Shown: piece by piece, positions 8,159-10,084 of the stretch | Position numbering within the stretch: the first letter of the stretch is position 1 | Layout: each line of letters opens with the position of its first letter | Assembly: GCA_900618425.1 (NCBI GenBank) | Contig: UZAN01055096.1 | Span: 3,072 to 13,155 of the forward strand | Reading direction: 5' to 3' | Source of the DNA: Echinostoma caproni | Taxonomy: Eukaryota > Platyhelminthes > Trematoda > Plagiorchiida > Echinostomatidae | DNA length: 10,084 nucleotides | Made by a program: the position numbers and the translations under genes | Notes under the pieces: generated by a model | Told to the model about the DNA's origin: nothing | What the model saw: the letters and a program-made list of their open reading frames with translations, nothing else | Database searches by the model: none

Positions 8159-8880
8159 TCATCGTTTTTCCAGTTTGGCTAACCTTTGGAAATCAACAAA
8201 TGCGCTGTTTCGATCAATCGTACAATTCAATAATCGACCCGAAATTCGTCGAATGACTAAAAGGGAGACTTGATGCAAAAATTTGAAATACTCCATCTCT
8301 TCATCATCAAATTCTAAGCAGGTGTATTCCTCTTCAACAAGTCGTTTACCAATAGACACATAGTCAGTAAAGTCTTCAATCAGAGCTCATTTATCCTCTG
8401 GCGGCTGCATCCTCGGCTGATTCAATGTTGGTTTGAACCCAAATTTTTTGAAAGCGTTGGTCAGTACGTGCCGGTGCACAGACACCCAAGCTTTCTTGAC
8501 CAGATTCAAGCTCATAAAGATGTCCACTTCGGATTTCATGCTTAGTTACTCATCTTCAATCAAAGACAAAACATATTCCAGTAAATGTTTCCGTAACGAA
8601 CATTTGAATAACCAAGTCACTGCCTGATCCATTGGTTGTAACATTGAAGAACAGTCCGAAGGCGGCCTTACTAATTTGACATCGGGGAATNAATAAACAT
8701 CTTGCGGTTGACGTCTGACAGCCAACTGTGAAATCACGCAGAAGTCATCCATGGGTTCTTAGAAGAATTACACCTGCAGGAAAGCCGTTTTCTGTCTACC
8801 TCGGAGACATCGTGGAGTTTGAAATTTTCCTATAACCAACGGTGCTAACTTATCTGCATGCCTCCAGACAGCTGTTTAGA
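8159..8880 (-). pseudogene. pogo/Tigger-like DDE transposase remnant
   Basis: This is a relic of a Tc1/mariner-superfamily pogo/Tigger (jerky/CENP-B type) transposase, an enzyme that excises and reinserts a DNA transposon. On the minus strand KLAPLVIGKFQTPRCLRG matches the family's LxPLVIGKSxNPRC block. After a frameshift, KNPWMTSA, stop, FHSWLSDVNRKM matches the AWMTSxxFxxWL block. Then DVKLVRPPSDCSSMLQPMDQ matches the VKLxxLPPNxTSxLQPMDQ block, including the third catalytic Asp, and FKCSLRKHLLEYVLSLIE follows. The frame from 8752 to 8159 is one continuous 198-codon reading with only two stops (8546-8548, 8387-8389) and one N. The VDNCxxHP block with the second catalytic Asp is absent in every frame, implying a small deletion. 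The N-terminal DNA-binding half is missing; a SINE begins where it should continue. ORFs 8159-8359 and 8546-8752 are parts of this relic. Confidence 0.82.
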
Positions 8881-8903
8881 CCATTTTTCATTTTCCATTT
8901 GCA

Positions 8904-9160
8904 CGATATAGCCGAGTGGGTAGGATGCTTGCGTTTTGCCCGTGAGGTCCCGGGTTCGATCCCCAGTTTGGTCAATGAATGTGCACTGCTGATGAGACCC
9001 AGCCAGGTTATACAGGCTGTACAGTGGTCCCTAGCTTATCAGTTCACGCTTCATGTGCTATATACAGGACGAATTCCCTTCTTGAAATTGAATGAAATCC
9101 TCAATTAATCATGTAGCGTTGGGAATCAGCGATCGCGCAAGGAGTGAAATCCGAACCCAA
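8904..9160 (+). mobile_element. tRNA-derived SINE with a hammerhead-like segment
   Basis: A polymerase III A box, TAGCCGAGTGG (8909-8919), and a B box, GGTTCGATCCC (8953-8963), lie 44 bases apart, as in a tRNA. The ends do not pair as an acceptor stem and no CCA-type 3' end follows, so this is a SINE head and not a working tRNA gene. Downstream comes CTGATGA (8989-8995), the first half of a hammerhead core, followed by a four-pair stem, GACC/GGTT. The body continues into AT-rich and then mixed sequence; the 3' end cannot be placed exactly and 9160 is an estimate. It abuts the truncated 5' side of the Tigger relic. Confidence 0.75.
8984..9026 (+). ncRNA. Degenerate hammerhead-ribozyme-like motif in the SINE
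   Basis: CTGATGA (8989-8995) is followed by a stem, GACC (8996-8999) / GGTT (9006-9009), with a six-base loop. Flanking CACTG (8984-8988) and CAGTG (9022-9026) are complementary. The second core half should be GAAA directly after the stem, but ATAC is there (9010-9013). I also could not place a paired cleavage-site stem. The motif is probably an inactive descendant of a SINE ribozyme of the kind known from the schistosome Sm-alpha family. Confidence 0.4.
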
Positions 9161-10003
9161 GATCATCAACAGTACCTGGTGCTTGAGTACAACCGAATTT
9201 ACTAAACAGTATCATCATGCAGCGTAAAACTCTGAAGCAAGCTTCACTTATCGCTGTCAAGCTCACAATGTACAAGATGGACAGTGATTGGGCGTGCTTG
9301 GGAAGAAGCAAAAGGTGCCCCCCCCGATGGACAACGCACAGAGTACATAACACAACGGTGCATGCATAGCTTTTCCGGTATTCTGATCTGATAAGAGGTG
9401 ACAACAAGAATGCTACTGTTGTCGGTTGGCTATCATAGCCTTCGGTGTGTCCGACCAACCAGTTGTAGTCCTTTGTACCTCAGTCTAGAAGGCGGGCTAC
9501 ATTTACTCTATCTAATCGCTCTGAGCATTTCTTCACAAACCAAGCATATGCTATTCTGAAGTATACTGGTCTAACTTAAACTCGAGTAAGTGACACAAGG
9601 CCATTCTCAATCACACAGTAAGCCAGTCGGACACTGGTGCGTGGTGCTCCCCTTCTTTCTTGTGCTATTCATGCTGAGTTGATTCGATATTTCAGATCGA
9701 TAGCTCTGTGATTGGGTCTATTACATATTTTCTGCCCAGCTCTGGTGATCGCTTCGTTCGTTTCTGTTTATCTTGAACATTATCTCGTCTGTGTGACTCA
9801 TTTCAGGGACTTCGTTCTTACTCCTGTTGATTACTTTCCCATTGTGTATCGCTGTTGTATCTACCAGACTATCACCGAATCTTGTCCCACGCTGCATTCT
9901 CAACGATTTCAGTGCAAAGACTAATGTAATCAGTGCACGCTTTTACTGGAAGTGTTAGTGAAAAGTTCGTTGACTAATGAAGAACCGTACTACATATTTA
10001 TAG
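9161..10003. other. No recognisable gene; probably repeat-rich
   Basis: A minus-strand frame of 110 codons (9126-9458) and two overlapping opposite-strand frames (9712-9924 +, 9721-9903 -) show no motif I recognise. The first begins inside the SINE's distal part, arguing against a real protein. A run of eight C lies at 9318-9325. Confidence 0.4.
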
Positions 10004-10084
10004 GTTTGCGGACGGCTTAGATTCTTTCGCAATGGACAATACAGGAACACTGATGACGGGAATGAACCAATCAGATTGCCGTCT
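10004..10084 (+). CDS. Possible start of an exon running off the window
   Basis: After a possible acceptor, ATTTATAG (ending at 10003), a frame stays open to the window edge and reads FADGLDSFAMDNTGTLMTGM and onward. The acceptor lacks a clear pyrimidine tract, and 27 open codons can arise by chance. The FAMDNTGTL string is vaguely like an EF-hand edge but does not fit the loop consensus, so no function is given. Confidence 0.15.

Noticed and set aside
8433..8627. Plus-strand open frame opposite the transposase
   Set aside because: It is antisense to clear pogo/Tigger transposase blocks.
8904..8976. Functional tRNA gene
   Set aside because: A and B boxes are good, but the acceptor and anticodon stems do not pair convincingly and the sequence continues into a SINE body.
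9126..9458. 110-codon minus-strand open frame
   Set aside because: It starts within distal SINE sequence, has no known motif and is broken by no identifiable homology; probably a chance opening in repeat DNA.
9421..9465. Inverted repeat GTCGGTTGG / CCGACCAAC
   Set aside because: The arms are not true reverse complements over their length; only a few bases pair.

Overview
The window looks like nuclear DNA from a parasitic flatworm, most likely a digenean fluke. Three things point there: a spliced animal myosin gene, long AT-leaning introns and intergenic DNA, and several decayed RTE-like LINE copies plus a tRNA-headed SINE carrying half of a hammerhead-ribozyme core. Hammerhead-bearing tRNA SINEs are known from schistosomes. 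The lineage call is inference; no single sequence here proves it. Three unresolved bases (N at 5355, 5835 and 8691) suggest draft assembly.

The one convincing host gene is a myosin regulatory light chain on the + strand. Two exons are visible, 3831-4071 and 5042-5211, joined across a 970-base phase-1 intron with good GT-AG borders. Together they give the last 136 residues and the stop codon. The short N-terminal exon(s), which would carry the phosphorylation site, were not found and probably lie upstream of the window.

The left third (1-3736) is a graveyard of non-LTR retrotransposons. Copy A (+, 2-178 and about 1155-1975) is split by about 950 bases of foreign, apparently antisense repeat. 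Copy B (-, about 2235-2640) lacks its middle. Copy C (+, about 3205-3736) ends about 95 bases before the first visible myosin exon. All three are full of stops and frameshifts, and both copies that keep the catalytic YADD position have mutated it. This DNA is therefore probably the intron upstream of exon 3831.

Right of the myosin gene there is a possible 3'UTR hairpin, a short dispersed repeat shared with the left-hand insert, an (AT)n microsatellite at 6014-6066 and about 2 kb without recognisable content. A pogo/Tigger-type DNA-transposon remnant (-, 8159-8880) is followed at once by the SINE (8904 to about 9160). From there to about 10003 little can be assigned. A short open stretch after a possible splice acceptor at 10003 may be the edge of another exon.

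I see no multi-gene system. The window's interest lies in nested mobile elements around one muscle or cytoskeletal gene.
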